Shown piece by piece: positions 8,313 to 16,695 of a stretch of DNA of 62,990 nt. Origin of the DNA: Prolixibacteraceae bacterium (GTDB lineage Bacteria > Bacteroidota > Bacteroidia > Bacteroidales > Prolixibacteraceae); assembly GCA_019459525.1 (NCBI GenBank), contig JAIBEY010000009.1, positions 1 to 62,990 on the forward strand, given 5' to 3'. Both the position numbers and the translations under genes were made by a program. Positions within the stretch are counted from its first letter, which is position 1. Every line of letters begins with the position of its first letter. The notes beneath the pieces are model-generated. The model did not search any database. It was not told the DNA's origin and worked only from the letters and a program-made list of their open reading frames with translations.

Positions 8313-9098
8313 TCAACCTTCGTATACAGATTTTATTATTTTCATCGCTGCTTCATGTGCATCTTTAGTATTCACAAATGTTTTAGAATAAAAATAGAAC
8401 AGTGCAATTTTAAATTCAGGTAATTCAAGGAAAATGAAATCATTTAAATGGTGAAAAAAATGGAAGCTTTCATTCTTTGTTTTAAATATGACCAATGAGT
8501 TTTCCTTTTCTTTTTTAGATTTGACTGTAATCCTTTTTTGAGCAATTCTAATTTGTGCGATAGCTTTACTCGGCGAATAATTAATATTTTCTCTCATTAT
8601 TGAAATAGGGACGTCTGCCAGATATGGTATATAATCTGCATATTTTGATTTTGTAAATTTCCTGCGGATCTCCAAAATCTGGAACTTATATTCAATTATT
8701 TCCAACCATCTTATTATATTATGAAGGTCTTTATTCGAGAAAAACGTTTTTAGAAGATCAACACCTTTAAAAATGGAAATAATATAACTTTCAATACTTG
8801 CTAAAACATTATTATTGCAATCTGCACAGGCAGGAATTGTTGTCTTATTATAAGTTTGTTCGCTACCGTTAATGTCTGTAATAAAAAACATCTCTGTACT
8901 TTTTTCGAATGTCCATTTTGGCAAAACATGTTCTTTTGTTATGTCCTCATCTGAAGCACAAAAGATGCATATTTCCTTTTTGGATTTGTCTTTCGCACTA
9001 ATTTTTGGAATATGCCTTGATAAAACATCTTCCACTACCATTTTAGAATTTTGCCTCAACTTAACTCTCAGGCATTTAAAATTATAGCTTACATCCAT
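8313..9098 (-). CDS. HNH-like zinc-binding protein, function unknown
   Basis: 261 residues. The N-terminal third carries an HNH-nuclease-like zinc-knuckle pattern: Cys44-x2-Cys47, then Glu56-His57 in KEHVLPKW, then Cys91-x2-Cys94-Asn95-Asn96. This spacing of CxxC, EHVLPxW and CxxCNN is typical of HNH proteins that cut nucleic acid, but the rest (about 110-261) resembles nothing I recognise and has no second catalytic signature. The gene is visibly richer in A and T than its neighbours. It stands alone next to the Fic gene and reads in the same direction. It could be a defence nuclease, a remnant of a mobile element or a housekeeping zinc protein; I cannot decide. An internal Met at residue 20 is an alternative start. 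Confidence 0.55.
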   Translation of the reverse strand: MDVSYNFKCLRVKLRQNSKMVVEDVLSRHIPKISAKDKSKKEICIFCASDEDITKEHVLPKWTFEKSTEMFFITDINGSEQTYNKTTIPACADCNNNVLASIESYIISIFKGVDLLKTFFSNKDLHNIIRWLEIIEYKFQILEIRRKFTKSKYADYIPYLADVPISIMRENINYSPSKAIAQIRIAQKRITVKSKKEKENSLVIFKTKNESFHFFHHLNDFIFLELPEFKIALFYFYSKTFVNTKDAHEAAMKIIKSVYEG

Positions 9099-9240
9099 GT
9101 TTTCACATCACTGCTTTATAAACCGACTCATTTGTTTCTCCGAATAAATATACACCATTTATGTAAACAAACCTGACTCCAAAAACCAAATTTTTCTTCC
9201 CACCTTTTTGTATCTTCGTCAGCAAATCTACATTCTCTCT

Positions 9241-10488
9241 ATGAGCAACGAAAACAACCGGAAAACATGGGCACAGCCTTGGTCGTACCGTGAAGGAACG
9301 ATCGTTACTGCGGCAATTCTTTTGCTTGGATTTGCCCTTCAGGCTGCGGGTGGTGGTATCGTGCTTCGTGTTGCTGCTTTTCCCTGGAATTTGGTTGCCG
9401 GGCTGGTTTTTCTGGCTTTGCTCATTTCAGCATTTGTGTTGTGGCAAAAGCATCAGGTAATGAAATGGCTGGGCGGCGTGAAAGCTGCTTTGCCTGCCAT
9501 TCTGGGTTTCACTTTTCTGGTTTTGCTCATGGGTTTTGTGAAACAGGATGTGGAACCGAAATCAGCATTGGTCAGGCTTTTGGGCTTAACTCATCTGGTC
9601 AAAACCTGGCCGTTTATCCTGATCAACCTGTATTTGATGATTTTGTTGGGAATTGTCACCCTGAGAAGGTTGACTCCTTTCAGCCTGAAAAATGCCGGTT
9701 TTTTCCTCAACCATTTTGGTTTGTTTCTGGTGCTGTTTTCAACGGCTTTGGGAAGCAGCGATATGCAGCGGTTACGAATGAATTGCTACGAAGACCAAAC
9801 CGAATGGCGTGCGATGGATAATTCAGGAAAAACAGTTGAATTGCCTGTTGCCATCAAATTACTGAATTTCAACATCGACGAATTTCGCCCGAAAGTAACT
9901 ATCATCGATAACCAATCCGGACAAATCGTACTCAATAAAGGCAAAAATCAGTTCGAATTATTGGATCGGAATGCACTGGATTTGTTCGGATATCATGTTG
10001 ACGTGGAGCAGTTTTTGGAATCTTCGGGAAAAGTGGGCGATGCGTATTTTCCGGTGAACGAACCCGGTTCAGCACCTTCAGCAAAAGTGAAAGTCACCAA
10101 AGACGGCACCGAAATTTCAGGTTGGGTTTGCAGCGGAAGTTACGTCAATCAGCCCGAAGCGCTGAAGTTAAACGAAACGCATTCGCTGGTGATGCTGCCT
10201 GCCGAACCTCGCAAATTCAGTTCGGAACTACATATTCAGACTAAAAGTGGAAAAAATATAAAGACGACTATTGAGGTTAACCGCCCGTTTAAAGTTGATG
10301 GCTGGACCATTTACCAGTTGAGTTACGACACCGAAATGGGTCGCTGGTCGAACCTGAGCGTGTTGGAACTGGTGCGCGATCCGTGGCTGCCTGTTGTTTA
10401 TTTCGGCATCTTTTTGATGATGGCTGGCGCCGGATTTTTATTCATTTACGGAAAACCAAAAAATGGAGGAACTGAACATGTGGCTTGA
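9241..10488 (+). CDS. Cytochrome c biogenesis protein ResB/CcsB-like
   Basis: Membrane half of the system II cytochrome c synthetase. The first half has four hydrophobic segments (about residues 17-40, 48-68, 80-100 and 125-145, then HFGLFLVLFSTAL), followed by a large periplasmic domain and a final transmembrane helix (about 390-410), the ResB layout. I use the ATG at 9241 (MSNENNRKTW); an in-frame TTG at 9208 lies upstream of a probable -7 box (TATCTTCG, 9211-9218) and is unlikely. It overlaps the start of ccsA by 26 nt, so the two are translationally coupled. Many Bacteroidota fuse these two proteins; here they are separate. They would mature the c-type hemes of proteins such as the tetraheme protein at 43002-44555. 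Confidence 0.85.
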   Translation: MSNENNRKTWAQPWSYREGTIVTAAILLLGFALQAAGGGIVLRVAAFPWNLVAGLVFLALLISAFVLWQKHQVMKWLGGVKAALPAILGFTFLVLLMGFVKQDVEPKSALVRLLGLTHLVKTWPFILINLYLMILLGIVTLRRLTPFSLKNAGFFLNHFGLFLVLFSTALGSSDMQRLRMNCYEDQTEWRAMDNSGKTVELPVAIKLLNFNIDEFRPKVTIIDNQSGQIVLNKGKNQFELLDRNALDLFGYHVDVEQFLESSGKVGDAYFPVNEPGSAPSAKVKVTKDGTEISGWVCSGSYVNQPEALKLNETHSLVMLPAEPRKFSSELHIQTKSGKNIKTTIEVNRPFKVDGWTIYQLSYDTEMGRWSNLSVLELVRDPWLPVVYFGIFLMMAGAGFLFIYGKPKNGGTEHVA

Positions 10489-11272
10489 TTTTCCGATATA
10501 TGCATCCGTTGCCATTCTTTGCTGGCTGGCAGCTTCGGGCTTGTTTTTATCTTCCGGTAAAAAGGTGATGAATCAGTTGGCAGCCGGACTTTCGTTTACC
10601 GGAACTGCCTTTTTGTTGATTTTTATTACGATCCTTTGGCTGCATATTCAACGCCCACCTATGCGAACTTTGGGCGAAACACGGCTTTGGTATGCTATTT
10701 TTCTTTCCGGAATTGGTTTGGCAACCTACCTGCGCTGGAAATACAAATGGCTGGTTTCATATAGTTTAGGGCTGTCTGTTGTATTTTTAATCATCAACCT
10801 GCAACATCCTGAAACGTACGATAAAACGTTGATGCCTGCACTTCAAAGTCCGTGGTTTATTCCGCACGTTATCGTTTATATTTTTGCTTATGCGCTGTTG
10901 GGTGCTTCGTCGTTGGTAGCTTTGCGCAACCTGTTTTTTAAACCTACCGAAAAAACCATTACCGGCCCGATACAAATGGCCGATAACCTGGTTTATCTCG
11001 GTTTTTCGTTCCTGACATTCGGGTTACTTTTTGGAGCGCTTTGGGCCAAAGAAGCGTGGGGACATTACTGGACCTGGGATCCCAAAGAAACCTGGGCATT
11101 CATCACCTGGATGTTTTACCTCGTTTACATTCACTACCGTTTCCGCCATCCGTCGGAACATAAAAGGGCGATGACTATTCTGGCCGTTTCGTTTGCCATT
11201 TTATTGATTTGCTGGTTTGGCGTGAATTACCTGCCAAGCGCACAAAATAGCGTACACGTTTATTCCGAATAA
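10463..11272 (+). CDS. ccsA: Cytochrome c biogenesis protein CcsA
   Basis: Heme-handling partner of the ResB-like protein, in the CcmC/CcmF/CcsA family. The 269-residue protein has about eight hydrophobic helices and the tryptophan-rich heme-binding WWD-type motif in GHYWTWDPKETWAFITW near residues 198-214. Conserved histidines before and after the motif, in the HVIVYIFAY and HYRFRHPSEHK regions, are the expected axial ligands. Its start overlaps the resB end; the second Met (10478) is another possible start. A long terminator hairpin follows, so the operon holds just the two genes. Confidence 0.9.
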   Translation: MEELNMWLDFPIYASVAILCWLAASGLFLSSGKKVMNQLAAGLSFTGTAFLLIFITILWLHIQRPPMRTLGETRLWYAIFLSGIGLATYLRWKYKWLVSYSLGLSVVFLIINLQHPETYDKTLMPALQSPWFIPHVIVYIFAYALLGASSLVALRNLFFKPTEKTITGPIQMADNLVYLGFSFLTFGLLFGALWAKEAWGHYWTWDPKETWAFITWMFYLVYIHYRFRHPSEHKRAMTILAVSFAILLICWFGVNYLPSAQNSVHVYSE

Positions 11273-11322
11273 ATTTTAATAGTATCCCGCATCGCACCAA
11301 ATTCTCAATAAGGAGTCATAAA

Positions 11323-11372
11323 ATGGTCATTCGCAGTCATTAGGTGGAACTCAAATGACTACGAATGACCAT
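11323..11372. terminator. Terminator after ccsA, convergent with the lipase gene
   Basis: Hairpin with arms 11323-11341 and 11354-11372: an 11-bp part (ATGGTCATTCG with its complement) and a 7-bp part (AGTCATT with AATGACT), separated by a single C/A mismatch. The loop is 12 nt and a GTTTTT run follows. It serves ccsA and may also serve the convergent gene. Confidence 0.75.
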
Positions 11373-11427
11373 GTTTTTCAAAGTGAAAAGCTTAGTAGTT
11401 ACGGATAAGGATATTCAGAAAATTGCC

Positions 11428-12663
11428 TTATTTTTTCAGGGTTAAAAACCACAAAATAGTTTGAAATCCAACTGGGATAACTCCAAGCGAATGATCGACA
11501 CCTGGTATTACAATCGACTCAATTTTGGTGTCGGAAACGCCTTTCGCTTTAAAATCGAGCAACATTTTTTGGCTAAGGGCTGGCGGAATAAATTCGTCGT
11601 TGGCTCCATGATACAATCGGGTAGGGGTGCTGATTAACCACGGCTCGATGCTATTGGCTACAAATGCACTCCGGACTCCCGCAAATTTGGTATCTGTAGC
11701 AAATCCGGTCCGGTATTCAGTAGTTAACAGTGTTGACATTTGAGTGGTTAATTCGGCATTGATTTCGCCGCCACTGTGTTTTCCGTCAAACAATCCCGGA
11801 ATTTTTGCCGCGTAAGGCGCCTGAATAAAATCGCTAAGCGGATTGGTAACCAACCCTATCGCAGTGTACGAATTCAATAAATAGGTCAGAAAATATGGCA
11901 TTGGATAGTCTTCTTTTTCTGTGATAAATTTATTCATGTATTCGATTGAGTATGGTCCGGCGGCGCATGAACTGGCGATCAGGTTAAACTCGGTGGAATA
12001 GTCTTTTTCAATTGATTTCTGGAGCTGCATGGTCGCCCAACCTCCCTGCGAGTATCCGAAAATAAAGAGGTCTTTGGTTGGTTTAGCCAGCACATCGTCT
12101 TCGGTACCAAACTGATTGACGGCCCGAAGCATATCAAGGATACTTTTGGTAGTCGATTCGGCGTGCAGGTATGGATGAGTAAGTTTCGACGAAGCACCAA
12201 AGCCAATGTAGTCGGGAATTACCACGATAAAACCCATTGAGGCAACACTCTCCAAAATGGATAAAAGATCGCTTTTCGGATTTTCAGTCGGGGCCTCACT
12301 ATGCAGGGTATTTGTTCCGTTCTGAAAACACAGAACCGGATAATCGCCGGCAGTTTTAGGCAAGCAGACCAATCCCGATGCCTGAATATTTGCTTCCTTA
12401 AAGGTAGTTTTGTAAGTGATCTTGTGAACTTCAATGTCACTTTTTACCACAGCGCCCAACAACGAAGTTTCGGGCATAATGGCAGCAAAGGTGGTTAATT
12501 TGGCAATGGCCTCCTGGGTAGTTATTTCAAACTTTAGTTCATTCGAAATAAAGTTATCGTAAACCTTATCTTCCGGTTCGTCGGTCTGATCGCAGGAATG
12601 CAGGAACAGACCGGCAAAAAGAATCATCAGAAAATAATAACTGTAAAATTTAATGCGTTTCAT
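11428..12663 (-). CDS. Lipoprotein alpha/beta hydrolase, secretory-lipase type
   Basis: 411 residues with a lipoprotein signal (FLMILFAGLFLHSC, Cys near residue 24), so probably anchored to the outer membrane or periplasmic face. The core is an alpha/beta hydrolase: a nucleophile elbow GYSQGG near residue 200, an oxyanion-side VCLPKTAGDYPVLCFQNGT earlier, an acidic residue in HGANDEFIPP and the catalytic His in GVDHSLG near the C-terminus. The layout resembles the LIP secretory lipases and esterases. It stands alone between the terminator of the cytochrome maturation operon and the folate cluster, facing ccsA. The substrate cannot be predicted. Confidence 0.82.
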   Translation of the reverse strand: MKRIKFYSYYFLMILFAGLFLHSCDQTDEPEDKVYDNFISNELKFEITTQEAIAKLTTFAAIMPETSLLGAVVKSDIEVHKITYKTTFKEANIQASGLVCLPKTAGDYPVLCFQNGTNTLHSEAPTENPKSDLLSILESVASMGFIVVIPDYIGFGASSKLTHPYLHAESTTKSILDMLRAVNQFGTEDDVLAKPTKDLFIFGYSQGGWATMQLQKSIEKDYSTEFNLIASSCAAGPYSIEYMNKFITEKEDYPMPYFLTYLLNSYTAIGLVTNPLSDFIQAPYAAKIPGLFDGKHSGGEINAELTTQMSTLLTTEYRTGFATDTKFAGVRSAFVANSIEPWLISTPTRLYHGANDEFIPPALSQKMLLDFKAKGVSDTKIESIVIPGVDHSLGVIPVGFQTILWFLTLKK

Positions 12664-12767
12664 GTCTCTCTATTTAGTTTATAATTGTTATTTGCCACAG
12701 GTAATATCGCACGGATGTGTGGGTTCACCTCATTGGGCTTGTTCATGGTATCAAATTTTGCAAATAT

Positions 12768-13151
12768 TCAGATGCTGATTTCGAAACCCAGTTCTGCTGC
12801 CGAATTCCGAAGAAAATCACGGGTATAATAGTCCGGATCAATCACGGTGTTATTCCAAATCAGGATGTCGAGATCGATATTTCGGGGTCCAAATTTCTTT
12901 TGACTTCGGTCTCTCCCCATACGATCTTCAAGCTGTTTCAAATACGATGCCAGAGCGGCCATTTCCATTTTTGTCCGGATACGGACAGCGCCGTTGGTAT
13001 AATCAGGCTGTTCTTTAATGCCGATTGGTTTGGTCTGAACCATTTGTGAAACCGCTACAATTTCAATGTCTTTGGCCAGAAGTCGTAACATCTCCGGAAT
13101 GTGGATTTCTGCTTCGATATTCGAGCCAATTCCTATAATACAATCGTTCAT
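12768..13151 (-). CDS. folK: 6-hydroxymethyl-7,8-dihydropterin pyrophosphokinase
   Basis: HPPK transfers pyrophosphate from ATP to hydroxymethyldihydropterin in folate synthesis. The 127-residue protein is at the short end of the family (commonly 130-160) but has the main features: IGIGSNI at the N-terminus, NGAVRIRT, and RSQKKFGPRNIDLDILIW, which contains the R..FGPRxIDLDIL signature with the Mg-binding Asp pair. It overlaps folB by 4 nt (ATGA), which shows translational coupling. It is last in the aldo/keto reductase-SDR-folB-folK run. Confidence 0.9.
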   Translation of the reverse strand: MNDCIIGIGSNIEAEIHIPEMLRLLAKDIEIVAVSQMVQTKPIGIKEQPDYTNGAVRIRTKMEMAALASYLKQLEDRMGRDRSQKKFGPRNIDLDILIWNNTVIDPDYYTRDFLRNSAAELGFEISI

Positions 13152-13501
13152 CGTTTGGTCTCCATTTCGAACGAAACTGATTCGGCAAACCGAAGGGCAT
13201 GTGGTTTGTCAACCTCCACTTTTGCCCGAATTACCCGTTCGTCGCGCATAATCAGGTCGAGAATATTTTTTGTAAGCACCTCAAGCAATTTAAACCGGTT
13301 ATCCTGAACCAGTTCTATAATTTGCTTGGTAATGGTTTTATAATTATAAATACCTGCTGGTTCATCGGCCAGCAAAGCTTCTTCCGAAATATCGGCTTCA
13401 ATCTGAATGTTGATGATCACATCCTGCATGTTGGCAATTTCTTCGGGGTTAAAGCCGATATAAGTTCGCAACAGTAAGTTTTTAACGCGTATTAATGCCA
13501 T
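13148..13501 (-). CDS. folB: Dihydroneopterin aldolase
   Basis: Cleaves dihydroneopterin to hydroxymethyldihydropterin and glycolaldehyde, the step just before FolK. It is 117 residues long, the usual length. It starts with the family opening IRVKNLLLRTYIGFNPEE, where the Tyr and Glu are conserved. The NYKTITKQI segment in the middle and RVIRAKVEVDKPHALRFA near the end, with the conserved Lys and Pro-His-Ala, follow the family pattern. It is co-transcribed with folK and 10 nt downstream of the SDR gene. Confidence 0.93.
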   Translation of the reverse strand: MALIRVKNLLLRTYIGFNPEEIANMQDVIINIQIEADISEEALLADEPAGIYNYKTITKQIIELVQDNRFKLLEVLTKNILDLIMRDERVIRAKVEVDKPHALRFAESVSFEMETKR

Positions 13502-13511
13502 GTTGACTATT

Positions 13512-14243
13512 TTATTCGTTCGTTTGACCCAGGTTTTCGCCTCCGTCGCAAAATAAAAGTTGGCCGGTCAGGTAATCGTTATTCAGGATATAGTCCAGAC
13601 TTTTCAGGATTGGATCAACTCCTCCGGGGCGTTTCATGGCGATTTTTCCGGCCAGTTTCCAGAGGTAATCTTCTGTTTTTTCTTCCGGAGGAAGCGTGAG
13701 ACCGGGAGCAATTCCATTAATCCTGATGTTCGGTCCAAATTCGAGAGCAGCCATTTTGCTCATTTCCCACAGAACTTTTTTCGACAGCGAATACGCTGCA
13801 AAGTTCGATTGGTTAGTAACAATCCGCGTGTCGATAAAGTTGACGATCACCCCGGAAGTAAAAGCCCTGGCAAAGTTACGGGTAAGTATGAATGGCGCCC
13901 TGAAATTGACGTTCATCTGCCGTTCGAGAAAATCAGAAGTTGTTTTTGCCAGTGTGGCTGGTTCAAAAACCGATGCGTTATTGATGAGCAAATCAACAGG
14001 CCCCATAGCAGGAATAACCTGCGGGAAAAGATTCTCAACCTCACTCATTACACTCAGGTTGGCCCTGAAAATTCCGAACTGCTGATTGGGGTAACTGGTT
14101 GTCAGCTCCTCACAAAACCTTTTGGCGTCGAGCTCTGAGGTGTTGAAATGAATGGCAATGTTCCATCCCTGTTTGGCCAGGTGAATGGCCATTGCTTTTC
14201 CCAAACGTTTGGCTGCTCCGGTTATCAGTGCTGTTTTTCTCAT
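13512..14243 (-). CDS. SDR oxidoreductase, pteridine reductase/FolM-like
   Basis: Short-chain dehydrogenase of 243 residues. The cofactor loop is TGAAKRLG at residues 8-15; the Arg in place of the usual Gly is typical of NADPH-dependent pteridine reductases (PTR1) and FolM. Further motifs are NNAS near 90 and the catalytic YSLSK near 155. Because folB and folK follow directly, a role in reducing dihydropterin or dihydromonapterin is the natural reading. It could also serve as a dihydrofolate reductase substitute. The family call is firm; the pterin substrate is inferred from the motif and the neighbours. Confidence 0.85.
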   Translation of the reverse strand: MRKTALITGAAKRLGKAMAIHLAKQGWNIAIHFNTSELDAKRFCEELTTSYPNQQFGIFRANLSVMSEVENLFPQVIPAMGPVDLLINNASVFEPATLAKTTSDFLERQMNVNFRAPFILTRNFARAFTSGVIVNFIDTRIVTNQSNFAAYSLSKKVLWEMSKMAALEFGPNIRINGIAPGLTLPPEEKTEDYLWKLAGKIAMKRPGGVDPILKSLDYILNNDYLTGQLLFCDGGENLGQTNE

Positions 14244-14249
14244 ATGTTT

Positions 14250-15365
14250 CTATTCTCTGCTGTCGAATCTTTTCGCCAGATTTTTAATAAAATCGCTTCT
14301 CGACGGAATATTACCGGAACTGCGTTCATTTCTCGTAACGACTTTTTCAACCGACTCCCGATGATGTTCCTGCGATTTATTTTCCGAAAGAATAAGTTCT
14401 ATTTGGTTTAGTTCGCTGGTTGTAAAAGTGAGGTTATTCAATGCCGCAACATTATCTTCCAGTTGTTTAACTGAACTTGCGCCAATCAGAACCGATGTTA
14501 CCCTGGAGTCCTTTAGTAGCCAGACCAATGCCATTTGAGCCAGAGTTTGTCCTCTTTTCAGGGCAATTTTATTTAGCATTTTTACCTTTTCAAGGGCGGG
14601 TTCAACTTGTTCGGGTTTCAGGAAACCCCAGGACTTTGCGGCTCTCGAACCTTCAGGGATACCATTCAGGTATTTGTCGGTAAGCAACCCTTGTGCCAGC
14701 GGTGAAAATGGGATACACCCGATTCCTTCTTTTTCCAGAACGTCCAGTAATCCGCCTTCAACCCAACGTTCGAACATCGAATATTTGGGCTGGTGGATCA
14801 GGCATGGTGTTCCGAGTTCTTTCAGTATTTTTGATGCTTCGGCTGCCATTGGAGCAGGATAATTGGAGATTCCGGCATACAGTGCTTTGCCTTGGCGAAC
14901 GGCCTGGTCGAGAGCCATCATGGTTTCTTCCAGCGGTGTGTTGGGGTCGGGGCGGTGCGAATAGAAAATATCTACATAGTCGAGTTTCATCCGTTTCAGG
15001 CTCTGGTTTAAGCTCGATAACAAATTTTTACGGCTGCCCCATTCTCCGTAAGGGCCCGGCCACATCAGGTATCCGGCCTTTGTCGAGATAATCAGTTCGT
15101 CGCGGTAAGGAGCCAGATCGAGTTGCATTATTTTTCCGAAATTTTCTTCGGCAGATCCGGGAGGCGGGCCATAATTATTTGCCAGATCAAAATGTGTAAT
15201 ACCCAAATCGAAAGCACGGCGGCACATCGCACGACCGTTTTCAAAAACATCGACCCCACCGAAGTTATGCCACAATCCCAGGGAAATGGCGGGTAGTTTT
15301 AATCCCCATTTTCCACATTTGTAGTAAGGCATTTGAGCATAACGATTTTCGTCAGCAATGTACAT
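14250..15365 (-). CDS. Aldo/keto reductase, YghZ/GpR type
   Basis: TIM-barrel NAD(P)H-dependent reductase of 371 residues. The tetrad motifs of the AKR superfamily are present: Asp and Tyr in FDLANNYGPPPGSAEENFG, Lys in IISTKAGYLMWPGPYGEWGS and His in YVDIFYSHRPDP. The GPYGEWGSRKNLLSSL stretch marks the YghZ group, which reduces L-glyceraldehyde 3-phosphate and methylglyoxal. The C-terminal 35 residues are hydrophilic and vary in the family. It lies 6 nt upstream of the SDR gene and probably heads the folate-cluster transcript, though it need not share its function. Confidence 0.9.
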   Translation of the reverse strand: MYIADENRYAQMPYYKCGKWGLKLPAISLGLWHNFGGVDVFENGRAMCRRAFDLGITHFDLANNYGPPPGSAEENFGKIMQLDLAPYRDELIISTKAGYLMWPGPYGEWGSRKNLLSSLNQSLKRMKLDYVDIFYSHRPDPNTPLEETMMALDQAVRQGKALYAGISNYPAPMAAEASKILKELGTPCLIHQPKYSMFERWVEGGLLDVLEKEGIGCIPFSPLAQGLLTDKYLNGIPEGSRAAKSWGFLKPEQVEPALEKVKMLNKIALKRGQTLAQMALVWLLKDSRVTSVLIGASSVKQLEDNVAALNNLTFTTSELNQIELILSENKSQEHHRESVEKVVTRNERSSGNIPSRSDFIKNLAKRFDSRE

Positions 15366-15722
15366 ATTGTTTTATTTAGTAGTTAAGTAATATAGACTAA
15401 GCCAAATTAAGAAATAAACTTAGTTGAAAGAACATAAATCCTGTTTTTTTTCGCATAAACCCTGATTATTGATAAGGAATTCAGGTAGGTTGTGGTAGAT
15501 GGCTACGCCATTTGTCCGTCGAAAATAGATATCCTATATAATGTTGCCCGGCAGATTAAGAATTCAAATTTTATTGTAGCTTCAGAACCAGTGCAAATAC
15601 AGAATTGTTTATATCTATATCGTTGAAATACACTATGAAACGAGCCATTCGGGATGACTGCATACAAGTGAATGACTGTAATGGCGAGTTCCATCTGGCA
15701 ATTAAAAACAAATTACAGACAC
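15366..15722. other. Gap between divergent genes; no gene seen
   Basis: AT-rich 357-nt spacer between the aldo/keto reductase (minus) and the PPSR kinase (plus). I see no RNA gene or convincing reading frame. A TTAATTTG box facing the reductase and a TATCGTTG box facing the kinase each differ by one base from TAnnTTTG, so both promoters probably lie here. Confidence 0.4.
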
Positions 15723-16601
15723 ATGAAAGAACATAAGAAGGAAAGGCAGGCAGAACCAATTTATATTGTTTCAGGAGGGAAAGGACTTGCCGGAAACAAT
15801 ATGGTACAATCTCTGCTGATTCAGTATCCCAACAATAATGTCCCGGTAATTATTGTTCCTCAGGTACACGAAAAGCAGCAGCTCATTGATTTAGCCGAAA
15901 AGGCCAAACTCGATGGCGGATTGATAACTCACACCTTGGTTGATAGGGAATTACGTGATTTTTTGAAGCAACTCTGTTTGGAGAGCGGGATCAGAAATAT
16001 TGATTATATGGGCGAACTGGCCGACTATCTGGATGAAAAGCTGCACATTCCCTCACTTCAATCGCCTGGGTTATACCGTGAAATTAATCAGCAATATTAT
16101 GATCGCATTGAGGCCATTGAATTTACGCTGAATCACGATGACGGCCTTCGCCCGAATAAGCTGCATAAAGCTGAAATTATCCTGACGGGTGTTTCACGTT
16201 CAGGAAAAACACCGTTGAGTGTTTACCTGGCCATGTATGGCTGGAAAGTGGCCAATATTCCGTTGGTGAATGGAATTAATCCGCCTAGAGAGCTGTTTGA
16301 AGTTGACCCTAATCGTGTTTTCGGGCTCAGCATCAGTTCCGGTCAGTTGATTTCGCACCGGATGAAACGATTGAAAAGTTTGGAAAATACCAGCAATACC
16401 AATTATGTGGATGAGCGACTGGTTATGCAGGAATTGCGCAATGCAAGTTTCATTTTCGAAAAGGGCGGTTTTACGGTGATTAACGTCTCGAATAAGCCTG
16501 TTGAAACCAGTGCCAACGAAATTCTGAATATCATGGCCAACCGTTTTGAATACCGTGGGCGGAAACTTTCGTCTCCGTATATAAAGGAAGAAGAAGATTA
16601 G
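15723..16601 (+). CDS. Pyruvate phosphate dikinase regulatory-type kinase/pyrophosphorylase (PPSR, DUF299)
   Basis: Bifunctional regulatory protein family that phosphorylates, with ADP, and dephosphorylates pyruvate phosphate dikinase or PEP synthase. The 292-residue protein has the P-loop-like GVSRSGKTPLSVYLA near residue 160, the best signature of the family, and IPLVNGINPP soon after. Its N-terminus begins with IYIVSGGKGLAGN, as usual in Bacteroidota members. I use the ATG at 15723 (MKEHKKERQ); an in-frame ATG at 15672 adds 17 residues with no family similarity. The PPDK gene itself is not in the window. Confidence 0.85.
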   Translation: MKEHKKERQAEPIYIVSGGKGLAGNNMVQSLLIQYPNNNVPVIIVPQVHEKQQLIDLAEKAKLDGGLITHTLVDRELRDFLKQLCLESGIRNIDYMGELADYLDEKLHIPSLQSPGLYREINQQYYDRIEAIEFTLNHDDGLRPNKLHKAEIILTGVSRSGKTPLSVYLAMYGWKVANIPLVNGINPPRELFEVDPNRVFGLSISSGQLISHRMKRLKSLENTSNTNYVDERLVMQELRNASFIFEKGGFTVINVSNKPVETSANEILNIMANRFEYRGRKLSSPYIKEEED

Positions 16602-16638
16602 GGCTCATTCACACAAATGGAAGATGCTGTAAAGAAAA

Positions 16639-16659
16639 GAACCCCGATTTTCGGGGTTC
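16639..16659. terminator. Terminator between the PPSR gene and glmS
   Basis: Perfect 9-bp GC-rich stem, GAACCCCGA (16639-16647) with TCGGGGTTC (16651-16659), and a TTT loop. It lies between converging genes; an A-rich run on the left makes it a good terminator for glmS on the minus strand. Confidence 0.7.
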
Positions 16660-16695
16660 CGTTGTATTGTAAAATCAGAATGAACCCTTTCGTGA

